Notes: generated by a model from the sequence alone, not told the origin. DNA of 64,000 bases from Jeotgalibaca porci (GCF_011299095.1 NZ_CP049889.1:1406501-1470500), one strand, 5' to 3'. Shown: positions 15,012 to 25,077, counted from the first letter of the stretch. Program-made: numbers and translations.

Positions 15012-16606
15012 TTATCCTTCAATACCTTTTGCATCCAACACGAGAACTGTGTCCCCTTCGCGGATCTTGGTATCGCCATTAGGGACAATTAATTCGTTGT
15101 CATCTCTTAAAACCAGAACAATGAGGAATTCATGATCTAAATGGATATTTTTAATTTTTTTGTTTACCCAATTATTATAGTCATTGATGCGGAATTCTAA
15201 GAGATCCGTTCCGACTACGTCAAAATATGAGCGTCCGGCCATTACGACAATATCGCCTACTTTGAGTTGGACATTCCCTTTGGGAACGATGGTCTCACCT
15301 TGACGAAGAATTTTTGCGATAATAAAATCAAAAGCCAAGTTAATATCCCGTATATAAGCATCCGCTAAATCGCTATCAGCTTTTATTTTGGTTGCTAAGA
15401 AGCCCATATCACTCTTATCCTGTAAAGAGTTGAAATTACGTAAGGAAGCATCTTCCGGGTCAACCATATCACTTTTCTTGGAAAGAACCGGCAGTAACCC
15501 CCTTGAATGAGTGATGACAATAAGCAAATGTCAAAAACAATATGATAGAGATCGTTCATATTTGGCGTATCTGAATTCACCACACTAATGGCAAAGGCAA
15601 TGGCAGCGGCACCCCTTAAACCGGCAAAAGCTATCACGGCCAGCTGATTTTTTTTCATTTTGAACGGGAGCATGAGACCATAAACAGAAGCAGGTCGCGC
15701 AATAATAGTCATAAATAACATAATGACAAACGCGATGGGTATCATCGCAATGATTGAACCGGGGTCTGATAACAAACCGAGCAAGAAAAACAGGCCGATT
15801 TGGGCCAAATTTGTAAAGCTGTCAAAGAAGAAAACGACCTCGCGTTTCCCTATGAACTCTTTGTTTCCAATATAAATTCCAAAAATGTAAACAGCGAGGT
15901 AGCCATTACCGCCCATCTGGTTAGTGAATTCATAAGTGAATAAAGCTGCGGCGGCCAAAAGAATAACTTCCAAGCCTTCATTTGATTTCAGATAATCTAA
16001 CAAACGGATAAATAGCCAACCCAATATGAAACCAAACGCCAGTCCCACCCCAACTTGTAAAAGAATGAGGATCGGAACATTTACACGTTGGCCTTGTAAC
16101 AATGATACAAAAAGAACAACCATGGTGTAGGCAGTGGGGTCGTTAGAACCAGACTCGAGCTCCAACAAGGAATCCGTGTTGTACTTTAATTTCAAATGGC
16201 GCGATACTAAAACATCCGAGACGCTCGCATAATCCGTCGAACCAACAATGGAACCAAGCAACAATGCTTCTAACAGCGAAAAATCAAATACAAAGTACAC
16301 AAAAAACCCAGTGAGCAAGGCGGTGGAGATGGTCCCGAGGAAACTTAAAATGATAGCTTCCTTAGCAACAGGTTTAGACATTTTCCATTTCGTACCAAAA
16401 CCACCATAAAAAATAATGAACATCAAGGCTAGGGAAGAGACTTGATTGGAAAAGGCATAATTTGTAAAGTCTGCACCAAAGAAATTAAAGGAAACGCCTA
16501 AAAGCATGAAAAGTAATAATTGCGGTATCTTAAAATCATTAGCAAGTCGCATGGCTACTAAAGCTAAGATAAGTACAAGTGAAATTATGAGTATATAAAT
16601 TGTCAT
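15012..16606 (-). pseudogene. CPA-type cation/proton antiporter with TrkA-C domain, frameshifted
   Basis: The 5' reading frame (15395-16606) encodes about 380 residues of a 12-helix sodium or potassium/proton antiporter, with the hallmark GSTDYASVSDVL, ELESGSNDPTAY and FAGLRGAAAIAFA segments. At LIQG the frame shifts. The proper continuation, LLPVLSKKSDMVDPEDA, then a TrkA-C regulatory domain (residues EFRINDYNNW, VPNGDTKIREGDTVLVLD), is in another frame ending at 15012. The break sits at a run of five C on the plus strand (15498-15502). One extra base would give an uninterrupted NhaP2/CvrA-like protein of about 530 residues. It is either a real mutation or a homopolymer sequencing error. Confidence 0.82.
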
Positions 16607-16852
16607 CCCTCTTTCAATCAGATTATTTGTATCTAATAGTATAACATAGGAATAGATGTGAGATTATGAGGAAGTAAGATGAAGTATATTTTGAGAAGAT
16701 AGAGTCAGGCTAACAGGTATAATGCCATTCATTTTGTAGAGAGAAGGAGGAAAATGATTCAGTGAGCTGCCAAGAATGAACTTGAACGTAAGAAGAATAA
16801 ATGAGACAAACGCAGATTCGTTCTTCTACTTTTTATTTTTTCAAAAAAACAA

Positions 16853-16950
16853 TTGACAGCCCTTTCAATTCAAGTTATTATGTGATTAACAAATATGAAA
16901 CGTTTCCAATATCTGGAAATTTTATTTTTTATAGAAATTGGAAACGTTTC
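16853..16950 (+). promoter_or_regulatory. Fructan operon promoter with two identical LacI-type operators
   Basis: TTGACA (16853-16858) and TATTAT (16876-16881) are 17 bases apart. Downstream, the perfect palindrome GAAACGTTTC occurs twice, at 16897-16906 and 16941-16950. The centres are 44 bases apart, about four helical turns. The sites would be bound by the LacI-family regulator encoded at the end of the operon, or by CcpA, whose site is similar. Confidence 0.8.
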
Positions 16951-16968
16951 AAAAAAGGAGGAATTAGA

Positions 16969-17922
16969 GTGGAGTCTTCTCCCGAAGTAGTGAAACAAAA
17001 AGGAAACACAAAAGAAAAATCCTCAAAGTGGGAGTATGTTAAGAAACACCGTTTACTATACCTCATGTTGGCCCCTGGACTCTTGTTGACGCTTGTTTTT
17101 AAGTATATTCCGATGTACGGAATATTACTTGCTTTTAAGGACTATAATCCATTGCGTGGTATTTGGGGAAGTGACTGGGTAGGGTTAGATAACTTTAGAC
17201 AATTTATAATCTCGCCAAATTTTGGCATGCTATTGGAAAACACTTTGAAAATTAGTATTTATGGACTTTTACTGGGCTTCTTTCCTCCTGTCATACTTGC
17301 CATTTCGTTAAATCAAATACTGAGTACGAAATGGAAAAAAAGATTTCAATTGATCTTGTATGCACCGAATTTTATTTCACTTGTAATTGTGGTAGGGATG
17401 CTCTTTATGTTCCTTTCTGCAAATGGGCCAATCAACAGCTTAATTGAAAGTTTAACGGGGCATAGTATTCGGTTTATGAGTGAACCATCCTATTTCCGTT
17501 CCATTTATATTGCTTCTGGTATTTGGCAAGGAATGGGCTGGGCATCGGTTCTTTACACTGCAACGTTATCGAATGTTAGCCAAGATTTAATAGATGCATC
17601 TTTTATAGATGGGGCAAATATTTTCCAACGTATTTGGTACATTGATTTACCAACTTTACGTCCGATTATGGTTATTCAGTTTATTTTATCAGTTGGAGGA
17701 ATCATGAACGTAGGGTATGAAAAAGCGTTTTTGATGCAGACACCAATGAACTTACCGACATCTGAGATTATTTCAACGTATGTATACAAGGTAGGTTTGC
17801 AAATGGGAGACTATGGCTACTCAACTGCTGTAGGACTTTTTAATACAGTAATTAATGTCATTTTGCTTCTATTGGTAAATACCATTGCAAATAAAATAAG
17901 TGATGACGGAAGTGCTCTATAG
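16969..17922 (+). CDS. Carbohydrate ABC transporter permease (LplB type)
   Basis: A 317-residue inner-membrane permease with six helices. It has the EAA-like coupling loop LIDASFIDGANIFQRIWYIDLP (EAA motif with conserved DGA..-G/W-I..P) and the opening LMLAPGLLLTLVFKYIPMYGI typical of LplB/YtcP-family polysaccharide permeases. I place the start at GTG 16969, 7 bases after AAAGGAGG. The open frame upstream to 16801 runs through the promoter and operators and cannot be coding. It is the first gene of the fructan operon. Confidence 0.88.
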   Translation: MESSPEVVKQKGNTKEKSSKWEYVKKHRLLYLMLAPGLLLTLVFKYIPMYGILLAFKDYNPLRGIWGSDWVGLDNFRQFIISPNFGMLLENTLKISIYGLLLGFFPPVILAISLNQILSTKWKKRFQLILYAPNFISLVIVVGMLFMFLSANGPINSLIESLTGHSIRFMSEPSYFRSIYIASGIWQGMGWASVLYTATLSNVSQDLIDASFIDGANIFQRIWYIDLPTLRPIMVIQFILSVGGIMNVGYEKAFLMQTPMNLPTSEIISTYVYKVGLQMGDYGYSTAVGLFNTVINVILLLLVNTIANKISDDGSAL

Positions 17923-17936
17923 AGGAGGGATAAAAG

Positions 17937-18818
17937 ATGATTTCATTAACAAAATTTGATAGACGCATTCTTTGGTTAAACAGATTAGTGATTGGCTTGT
18001 TGATTTTAATTACATTGGGACCTTTAATATATGTTTTGATTGCTTCGTTTATGGATCCGTTCACTTTAAGAACGCAAGGCTTGAGCCTTAATCCTGGGAA
18101 CTGGACTCTAGAAGGCTATAAGCGCGTTTTACAAGATCCTGCAATTGTAAGAGGTTTTATCAATTCAATTGTCTATTCAGTCACCTTCAGTACTTTAACC
18201 GTAGCAGTTTCGATTTTAACGGCCTATCCATTAGCTAAAAAAAATCTAGTTGGTAAGAGACCGATAACAATTTTTCTAATTTTAACAATGTTTATTGGTG
18301 GGGGGCTTGTTCCGACATACCTATTAATTAAAAATTTAGGTATGCTAAACAGTATTTGGGCCATTGTTCTTCCTGGATCTGTGAATGTATGGAATATTAT
18401 TTTAGCGCGCACATACTTCAGTCAAATGCCGGACGAGCTCGAAGAAGCAGCGATAATCGATGGCGCCAATGAAATGCAAGTATTCTTCAAAATCATGTTG
18501 CCGTTAGCAAAACCGATTATTTTCGTCCTGTTCTTATACGCATTCGTTGGGCAATGGAATTCGTACTTTGATGCAATGATTTATTTGAATGACGCTGATT
18601 TACAACCACTGCAACTCGTATTGCGCAAAATACTTGTTCAAAATCAACCACAACAAAACATGGTGGGTGCTGCAACGGAAATGGCTGAGATGGCACAATT
18701 AGCAGAATTGATTAAATATTCTACGATCGTCGTTTCCAGTTTACCATTGTTAATTATGTACCCGTTCTTCCAGAAATACTTTGACAAAGGTATGATGGCT
18801 GGTTCATTAAAAGGATAA
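17937..18818 (+). CDS. Carbohydrate ABC transporter permease (LplC/YtcP type)
   Basis: A 293-residue partner permease with six membrane segments and the coupling motif LEEAAIIDGANEMQVFFKIMLP (EAA-DGA-LP). The C-terminal SSLPLLIMYPFFQKYF and GMMAGSLKG are the standard ending of MalG-like sugar permeases. It begins 14 bases after the first permease, behind AGAGGAGG. No dedicated ATPase is in the operon, so a shared MsmK/UgpC-type ATPase encoded elsewhere must energise it. This is the usual situation for this family. Confidence 0.88.
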   Translation: MISLTKFDRRILWLNRLVIGLLILITLGPLIYVLIASFMDPFTLRTQGLSLNPGNWTLEGYKRVLQDPAIVRGFINSIVYSVTFSTLTVAVSILTAYPLAKKNLVGKRPITIFLILTMFIGGGLVPTYLLIKNLGMLNSIWAIVLPGSVNVWNIILARTYFSQMPDELEEAAIIDGANEMQVFFKIMLPLAKPIIFVLFLYAFVGQWNSYFDAMIYLNDADLQPLQLVLRKILVQNQPQQNMVGAATEMAEMAQLAELIKYSTIVVSSLPLLIMYPFFQKYFDKGMMAGSLKG

Positions 18819-18841
18819 TAAATAAAAAGGAGATCAATATA

Positions 18842-20458
18842 ATGAATAAAAGAAAAAGCGTATTTCCGTTTGTGTTAGGAGCTTCTGCCAGTTTATTATT
18901 AGCAGCCTGTGGAGGAGGGAGTGGCGGTGCATCTTCAGAAGATTATGAGCTAACTGATGTTACATTCCCGTTAGAAGAGCCTGTGACTTTAAAGATGTCG
19001 ACGTCTAGTTCGCCTCTAGCTCCAGCAGATCCAAATGAAAAATTGATTTTTGAACGTTTGCAAGAAAAGTCTGGTGTACAGATTGAATGGAAAAACTATT
19101 CTTCTGACTATATTGAAAAACGGAACTTAGATATATCCTCAGGTGACCTGCCGGATGCGATGTGGAACGCCGGTGCCAGTGACTATGATCTCCTATCCTG
19201 GGCGGATGATGGTGTCATTATCCCTTTAGAGGATTTAATCAATGAACATATGCCCAATTTCAAGAAAGTATTGGATGAAAATCCAGAATATTTGGCGATG
19301 ATTACAGCGCCAGACGGTCACATTTATTCATTGCCATGGATTGAAGAACTGGGACAAGGGAAAGAATCCATTCATACCGTAAATGATATTCCGTGGATTA
19401 ACGTAGATTGGTTAGAAGCACTGGATCTAGAAATGCCGGAAACAACAGATGAGTTAATGACAGTTTTGGAGGCTTTCAAAACGCAAGACCCGAATGGTAA
19501 TGGTGAAGCGGATGAAATTCCTATTTCCTTTATTTTTGATGGTGGCAATGAAGATATGAAATTCTTATACGGTGCTTTCGGAATTGGTGACAATGACGAT
19601 CACTTGGTTGTGAATGATGATGGCACGGTCGACTTTACGGCAGATAACGAAGAGTACAAAGAAGCGACGAAGTACTTTAATGAGTTATATACAAAAGGAC
19701 TGATTGATTCGGAAGCGTTTGAACACGATTGGAATACATATATAGCAAAAGGAAAAGAACAACGCTATGGATTATATTTCACTTGGGATAAAACGAATGC
19801 ATCCGGAGCAAATGAATCTTACCAACCATTGCCAGTTTTGGAAGGGCCAACAGGTATCAAACACGTCACACGAACAAATGGATTTGGATTTAGCCGTGAT
19901 CGTTTTGTCATTACAAGTGCGAACAAAAACTTGGAATTAACGGCCAAGTGGGTGGATCAAATGTATGAACCAATCCAGTCAGTTCAAAATAATTGGGGAA
20001 CATATGGCGATGAAGAGCAGCAAAATATTTTTGAGCTAGATGAAGCTAATAACATGTTGAAACACTTACCTTTAAATGGAACAGCGCCTGGTGAACTTCG
20101 TCAGAAAACCGAAGCCGGAGGACCACTAGCAATTTTGGATGAATATTATGGAACAGTTACAACAATGCCAGATGATGCAAAATGGCGTTTGGACATTTTA
20201 CGTGATTATTATGTTGAAGATGCTAATAACGAAAACAATTATCCACGTGTCTTTTTAAGTTTAGATGATGCTGACCGTATCGCACAAATCGATGCAGACT
20301 TGTTCCCATTTGTGAATAGAAAACGTGCCGAATGGATTACAAATGGCATGATTGATGAAGAATGGGATAGCTATCTAGAAGAACTACAACGATTAGGACT
20401 AGAAGAATGGGTAACGATTAAGCAAGCTGCCTACGACCAGTTCCAATCAAACCAATAA
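18842..20458 (+). CDS. Extracellular solute-binding lipoprotein (saccharide ABC importer)
   Basis: The 538-residue protein starts with a lipoprotein signal peptide ending in a lipobox (LLLAACGGG, Cys at about 22), then a glycine/serine linker. The size and features are those of LipO/YtcQ-family binding proteins that pair with LplB/LplC permeases: the early EKLIFERLQEKSGVQIEW, the calcium-loop-like DPNGNGEADEIP at about residue 218, and the tail EEWDSYLEELQRLGLEEW. It should bind a fructo-oligosaccharide outside the membrane, judging from the GH32 and fructokinase genes downstream. Confidence 0.9.
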   Translation: MNKRKSVFPFVLGASASLLLAACGGGSGGASSEDYELTDVTFPLEEPVTLKMSTSSSPLAPADPNEKLIFERLQEKSGVQIEWKNYSSDYIEKRNLDISSGDLPDAMWNAGASDYDLLSWADDGVIIPLEDLINEHMPNFKKVLDENPEYLAMITAPDGHIYSLPWIEELGQGKESIHTVNDIPWINVDWLEALDLEMPETTDELMTVLEAFKTQDPNGNGEADEIPISFIFDGGNEDMKFLYGAFGIGDNDDHLVVNDDGTVDFTADNEEYKEATKYFNELYTKGLIDSEAFEHDWNTYIAKGKEQRYGLYFTWDKTNASGANESYQPLPVLEGPTGIKHVTRTNGFGFSRDRFVITSANKNLELTAKWVDQMYEPIQSVQNNWGTYGDEEQQNIFELDEANNMLKHLPLNGTAPGELRQKTEAGGPLAILDEYYGTVTTMPDDAKWRLDILRDYYVEDANNENNYPRVFLSLDDADRIAQIDADLFPFVNRKRAEWITNGMIDEEWDSYLEELQRLGLEEWVTIKQAAYDQFQSNQ

Positions 20459-20491
20459 TAATAATTTAAATGATATAAGAGGGGTGCTTTA

Positions 20492-21979
20492 GTGGAAAAA
20501 TTAATAGAACAAGCCTACTCTCTTGACCGAGCACGAGAGTATATTAGTAAAAAAAGAAAAACAGTAAATGAAACATTTAGAAATAATTTTCACTTGATGC
20601 CACCTGTAGGTTGGATGAATGATCCGAACGGGTTCGTATATTATAATGGGGAATATCATCTGTTTTATCAATTTTATCCGTACGATTCTAAATGGGGACC
20701 GATGCATTGGGGACATTCAAAAACAAAAGATTTTATTCATTGGGAAGAGCTACCTACAGCGTTAGCGCCAGATGAGACGTATGATAAGGATGGATGCTTC
20801 TCAGGTAGTGCTATTGAAAAAGATGGAAAATTGTATTTGATGTACACAGGCCATGTTGTCGAAAATGGGAAAGTTACTCAGACGCAATGTGTGGCAGTTT
20901 CAGAAGATGGTGTTCATTTTACCAAACATAAAGCGAATCCCGTTATCGGTAAAAATGAAATAGGCGAATATGGATTGATTCAAGATTTCCGTGATCCGAA
21001 AGTTATCGAGAAAGATGGGATTTACTATTCAGTTGTCGCTTCAAAGACAGCTGATGAGAGAGGGTTAATCCTTCTTTATAAATCCTCTGATCTAATTGAC
21101 TGGACTTTCTATTCCGTCTTATTAGAAGGAAAACCAGAACAAGGGATTATGTGGGAATGTCCTGATTTATTCTATCTAGATGGTAAGGATGTTTTAATTA
21201 TGTCGCCAATCCAAATGACGCCGCAAGGAATTGAATACCATAATACGAGTTCTACAGCTGTATTTATAGGGGAAATGGATTGGGAAAAAGGGACATTGAA
21301 GGTCGATAATATTCATGAAATTGATTACGGATTAGACTTTTATGCCCCCCAAACATTGACGGATGACCAAGGCCGACGAATTATGGTTGCCTGGATGCAA
21401 ATGTGGGGAAGAACGTTACCTACTGATGAATTACGTCACGGTTGGGCTGGTTCAATGACATTGCCGCGCGAATTAGGCATTAAAGAGAATAAACTTTATC
21501 AAAAGCCTGTTTCTGAGATATATAATTTTATTGAAATAAAGGAAACGAACACAGATTTCACTATTCAGGACGAAGTTTTAGAGTTTGAATCGCATGTAAC
21601 AAAAAACCAATACTACAAACTAAAAGTGGATACTCATGAGAATAAAAACTTCTCGCTTCTATTATTAGGCACTGAAAATGCAGGATTAGTAGTAAGCTAT
21701 AACAAAGACACTCAATTACTTACTTTAAGCCGGGATAATTATGGTTATAAAATAACCGGTGATGAAAAAGAACACTTAACCCAGCGACAAGTAGGCATCA
21801 AGGAAGCGGTTTTTGAATTAGAGATTTTTATGGATAAATCCGCTATTGAAGTATTTGTTAATAATGAAAAAACGATGACATTCACCTTTTATGGAGAGGC
21901 TAATGAGTCAAACTTAAAGATTTATTCAGAGGGTCTATTAAAAGTATTGTCATTGGAGAGTGGAAGTGTAGAAGTATGA
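20492..21979 (+). CDS. GH32 beta-fructosidase (intracellular)
   Basis: A 495-residue glycoside hydrolase of family 32. The catalytic triad motifs are intact: WMNDPNG (nucleophile, about residue 41), FRDPKV (about 167) and WECPDLF (acid/base, about 220). A C-terminal beta-sandwich follows. There is no signal peptide, so it acts in the cytoplasm on imported substrate. The importer is an ABC system that does not phosphorylate sugars, so the substrate is likely free sucrose, kestose or other short fructans rather than sucrose 6-phosphate. It starts with GTG behind AGAGGGG and overlaps the kinase gene by four bases (ATGA). Confidence 0.92.
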   Translation: MEKLIEQAYSLDRAREYISKKRKTVNETFRNNFHLMPPVGWMNDPNGFVYYNGEYHLFYQFYPYDSKWGPMHWGHSKTKDFIHWEELPTALAPDETYDKDGCFSGSAIEKDGKLYLMYTGHVVENGKVTQTQCVAVSEDGVHFTKHKANPVIGKNEIGEYGLIQDFRDPKVIEKDGIYYSVVASKTADERGLILLYKSSDLIDWTFYSVLLEGKPEQGIMWECPDLFYLDGKDVLIMSPIQMTPQGIEYHNTSSTAVFIGEMDWEKGTLKVDNIHEIDYGLDFYAPQTLTDDQGRRIMVAWMQMWGRTLPTDELRHGWAGSMTLPRELGIKENKLYQKPVSEIYNFIEIKETNTDFTIQDEVLEFESHVTKNQYYKLKVDTHENKNFSLLLLGTENAGLVVSYNKDTQLLTLSRDNYGYKITGDEKEHLTQRQVGIKEAVFELEIFMDKSAIEVFVNNEKTMTFTFYGEANESNLKIYSEGLLKVLSLESGSVEV

Positions 21980-22842
21980 GTAGCCTTTACGGAAGTATCG
22001 AAGCGGGTGGAACAAAATTTGTTCTCGCAGTTGGTGACGATGATTTAAATATCATCCAAAGAATAACCATCCCTACAAGGACCCCCGCAGAAACAATTGA
22101 AGAAGTAATCGGTTTTTTCAAGGATTATTCTTTGAAGGGAATCGGCTTAGGTTCTTTTGGACCTGCGGATATCGCGAAAGAGTCAGCGACTTATGGCTAT
22201 ATTACAAATACACCCAAAGCAAATTGGAACATGTATGATATCGTCGGGAATTTAGAAAGAGCATTACACGTTCCGATACATTTCACTACAGATGTGAACG
22301 CAGCGTGCTATGGTGAATATGTTAAAGGTCATGCACAAGGAACCAAAAGTTGTGTTTACTTCACGGTTGGTACCGGTGTTGGGGCAGGCGCGATTAATGC
22401 AGGAGAATTCATTCAAGGGTTTAGTCACCCAGAAATGGGACACATGATTGTTAGGCAACATGATTCAGATACGTACGAAGGGAATTGTCCTTTCCACAAA
22501 AATTGTCTCGAGGGTCTTGCAGCAGGTCCGACCATTGCGGGTAGATTAGGAATAAATGGAGAGAAAATTGAAGAAAATAATCCGGTATGGGATTATCTAG
22601 CAGATTATCTTTCTCAAGCCGCCTATAACACAACACTACTCTTATCACCTCAAGTCATCATATTTGGTGGTGGAGTAATGAATCAACCCAATTTACTGAA
22701 GAAGATAAAAGCAAGATTCAAAGAGCAAATGAACGCTTATGTTGCAACGCCTGACTTGGATGCTTACATTCTACAACCTGGATTAAAAGACAACGCAGGA
22801 ACAATCGGTTGTTTGGCACTTGCAAAAAAGCATTTTGATTAG
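21976..22842 (+). CDS. ROK-family fructokinase
   Basis: A 288-residue kinase with the ATP-binding motif IEAGGTKFVLAVG at the N-terminus, then FTVGTGVGAGAI and the zinc-binding ROK motif (GHM...GNCPFHKNCLEG, with His and three Cys). The zinc site with the CPFHKNCLEG spacing is that of bacterial fructokinases of the YdhR/ScrK type. It phosphorylates fructose released by the GH32 enzyme to fructose 6-phosphate, completing the pathway into glycolysis. The start overlaps the GH32 stop (ATGA). Confidence 0.9.
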   Translation: MSSLYGSIEAGGTKFVLAVGDDDLNIIQRITIPTRTPAETIEEVIGFFKDYSLKGIGLGSFGPADIAKESATYGYITNTPKANWNMYDIVGNLERALHVPIHFTTDVNAACYGEYVKGHAQGTKSCVYFTVGTGVGAGAINAGEFIQGFSHPEMGHMIVRQHDSDTYEGNCPFHKNCLEGLAAGPTIAGRLGINGEKIEENNPVWDYLADYLSQAAYNTTLLLSPQVIIFGGGVMNQPNLLKKIKARFKEQMNAYVATPDLDAYILQPGLKDNAGTIGCLALAKKHFD

Positions 22843-22952
22843 CATTACATTATCTCTCCAAGGTAAATGAATATCTTGGAGGGGTAATGGTTTTTTAGTT
22901 ATGAGTCATTTATAATGAGTCAATGAGAACAAATAAAATGGAGGTGGAACTA

Positions 22953-23933
22953 GTGAAAGCAACAATGAAAGATGTTGCAAAGTTAGCAGGGGTCGGAGTT
23001 GGCAGTGTCTCACGCGTTATAAATAATGTGCCTGTTAAAGAAAGTACAGCCTCTAAAGTAAAAGCTGCTATCAAAGAATTAAATTATGAGCCTGATATTT
23101 ACGCCAGAGGTCTAAAAACAAATAAGACTCAGACCGTTGCACTCATCCTTCCTACTGTTTGGCATCCTTTTTTTAGTGAATTTGCTTACTACGTTGAAGA
23201 AGCATTAGAGGAAAAAAATTATAAAATGTATTTATGTAATTCTGATGGTAAATCTGCCAAAGAATACGAGTATATTCAAATGGTAAAACAAAATAAGGTC
23301 GATGGTATTATTGGTATCACATACTCGGATATTGACCAGTATATTTCCACTACTCTTCCTTTCGTAAGTATTGACCGTTATTTTACAGAAGATGTTATTT
23401 ATGTAACAGCTGATAATATTGCAGGCGGTAAAATAGCGGCCAATGAACTAAAGAAACGGGGTGCAAAAAATGTTGCCTTTATAGGGGGTCATCAGGAAAT
23501 ACCTAATGAAACCAAAAATAGGCGCAAACACTTTCAGCTTGAAGCTGAAAGATTGGGACTAAACTGTGCAGTACTGGATTTAAATGAACCGATTAGCGAT
23601 TTAATCTCTGAAGTAGAAAAATTCTTAATTGCTCATCCTGAAATCGATGGTATATTCACGATTACCGATTTAGCGGCTGTTGATGTCATTAAAGCTATTA
23701 AAAAACTGGAAAAAAGAGTGCCTGAAGATATTCAAGTAATTGGATTCGATGGTTTGAAAATGACGCTAGCAACGGAGTACCTTGTCTCTACAATCGTTCA
23801 ACCAGTTGAAGAAATGGCAAAAACGGCAGTAGCTCTATTACTCGATGTCATTCAAGGAAAAGGAACGCCGTCTCGAACCGTACTGCCCGTATTTTTTGCA
23901 GAAGGAAATACAACAAAAAATGTAATATTATAG
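22953..23933 (+). CDS. LacI-family regulator of the fructan operon
   Basis: A 326-residue regulator. The N-terminal headpiece, MKDVAKLAGVGVGSVSRVIN, is a LacI helix-turn-helix with hinge. The remainder is a periplasmic-binding-protein-like sensor domain (TVALILPTVWHPFFSEF, VIGFDGLKMTLATEY, and the signature dimer end). I start it at GTG 22953 behind GGAGGTGGAAC instead of ATG 22923, which has no binding site. It lies 110 bases after the kinase gene. The obvious targets are the twin GAAACGTTTC palindromes upstream of the first permease. The inducer is likely a fructan sugar (inference). Confidence 0.9.
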   Translation: MKATMKDVAKLAGVGVGSVSRVINNVPVKESTASKVKAAIKELNYEPDIYARGLKTNKTQTVALILPTVWHPFFSEFAYYVEEALEEKNYKMYLCNSDGKSAKEYEYIQMVKQNKVDGIIGITYSDIDQYISTTLPFVSIDRYFTEDVIYVTADNIAGGKIAANELKKRGAKNVAFIGGHQEIPNETKNRRKHFQLEAERLGLNCAVLDLNEPISDLISEVEKFLIAHPEIDGIFTITDLAAVDVIKAIKKLEKRVPEDIQVIGFDGLKMTLATEYLVSTIVQPVEEMAKTAVALLLDVIQGKGTPSRTVLPVFFAEGNTTKNVIL

Positions 23934-24276
23934 AAGACAACCTTTAGATCAGTTCGATATTCTATTGGAAGTACTTTAAGCAAATAATGGCTCTCTAATA
24001 AAAGTGCTGGTGAATCGAAAGGAGTCACTGGTACTTTTTCTGCTTTAAAGAAAAACCTATAGTTACGTTACCATACAAAAAACAGGAGGATCCACACTAT
24101 ACGCTGTCTAACGGAACAATTGAAGATGTTATTAATAAAGTCAAGAGCATGAAATGGTCAGGGTTTCTTACCAAAATTATAGTCATGCGCATTCTCATGA
24201 GCTAGCCCTTGATGGTAAGCTGCTTTGAGCCAAAGACATTGTGGTATGACAGTGAAGAGGGTAAAAAATTGAAAAT
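23934..24276. other. Intergenic debris after the fructan operon
   Basis: About 340 bases with no supported gene. One frame reads TLSNGTIEDVINKVKSMKW behind an AGGAGG-like sequence but has no start codon, and stops after 30 codons, so it looks like a worn-out fragment. No repeat or RNA structure is evident apart from AAAGTGCTGGTGAATC... ACTGGTACTTTTT (about 24001-24037), which may be a weak terminator. Confidence 0.4.
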
Positions 24277-24317
24277 AAAAAAGCCAAAGCAAAGAATAAA
24301 ATCTCGCTTTGACTTTT
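24277..24317 (-). terminator. Terminator of the ECF gene pair
   Basis: On the minus strand GTCAAAGC pairs with GCTTTGGC and is followed by T6. It lies just past the stop of the transmembrane subunit gene. Confidence 0.7.
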
Positions 24318-24354
24318 ATGGGGTCCACCCACGTCATATCGTGCACAACCAAAA

Positions 24355-25077
24355 TTATAGAAGCATGAGATACACCAACCCGCCTAACGTGATGAGCGGA
24401 AGGCTAATGAGAAAAACAACATCTGACCCTTTCACTTTCGTTTGAATATAATGGGTTCGTTCTTCAGAAAATCCTTTTGCATGCATGGCCATTGCCAATG
24501 CATCAGACCAACGTATGGACCTAATGAGGAGTCCAACCAGCGGTCTATAATCAAATTTTTTCAATTTAATCTGCCTAACTTGGAAAGCGAGTTTTGCTTG
24601 TGAATAATTTTTACTCATTGAAGGGATGAGATAAACAGATGCCAGAACACCATAAGATAGACTGTTCGATAACTTTCCTTGCTGAACCATACTAGCAATT
24701 AACTCATTTGGATAGATAGTCAATGCTGTTAATAAACCAAGTACTGCGAAAGAAAAGATACGTGTCCCTAACTGCAGTCCATTTAAAAATGCAGCATCTT
24801 CCAAAACATAACGTGTTGATTGTACGGATAGACTAAGGTCAGCGCCGCCAGTATGACTAAACTTCCATCCGGTAATGAAGAAAGAGCATGATAGGAACAG
24901 AGCTGGAAGAATGATTTTTAATGCTTGTCTTAATTGAACTCTTTTACTCGTAAATAGAAGTAAGAGAACAATCACACTTATAAACGTATTGAGGCGCCAG
25001 TCTGGTGAGAACATTAAGAGTAAACTGGTGACTAAAACAGTGACTAGTTTTATAAATGGGTTAATGCGATCGATCAT
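24355..25077 (-). CDS. Energy-coupling factor transporter transmembrane subunit (EcfT/CbiQ type)
   Basis: A 240-residue membrane protein. It starts DRINPFIKLVTVLVTSLLLMF, the usual CbiQ/EcfT opening, and has five or six helices. The cytoplasmic coupling region has the A-R-G-like motifs DALAMAMHAKGFSEERTHY (AxxxRGF-type) and RSIRWSDAL. EcfT couples ATP hydrolysis to a vitamin-binding S component. It overlaps the preceding ATPase gene by 17 bases. As that ATPase has lost its Walker A, this unit may survive only as a relic, or be driven by a separate ATPase. Confidence 0.85.
   Translation of the reverse strand: MIDRINPFIKLVTVLVTSLLLMFSPDWRLNTFISVIVLLLLFTSKRVQLRQALKIILPALFLSCSFFITGWKFSHTGGADLSLSVQSTRYVLEDAAFLNGLQLGTRIFSFAVLGLLTALTIYPNELIASMVQQGKLSNSLSYGVLASVYLIPSMSKNYSQAKLAFQVRQIKLKKFDYRPLVGLLIRSIRWSDALAMAMHAKGFSEERTHYIQTKVKGSDVVFLISLPLITLGGLVYLMLL

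Noticed and set aside
15490-15510. Programmed -1 frameshift in the antiporter
   Set aside because: The site is a plain five-base homopolymer, not a canonical X-XXY-YYZ heptamer for the frame used, and no stimulatory stem is evident. A mutation or sequencing error is simpler.
16801-16968. N-terminal extension of the first permease
   Set aside because: The stretch contains the promoter and both operators. The GTG at 16969 has a strong ribosome binding site.
24209-24445. 78-codon ORF on the plus strand
   Set aside because: It runs through the terminator and antisense to the EcfT gene, and has no binding site.
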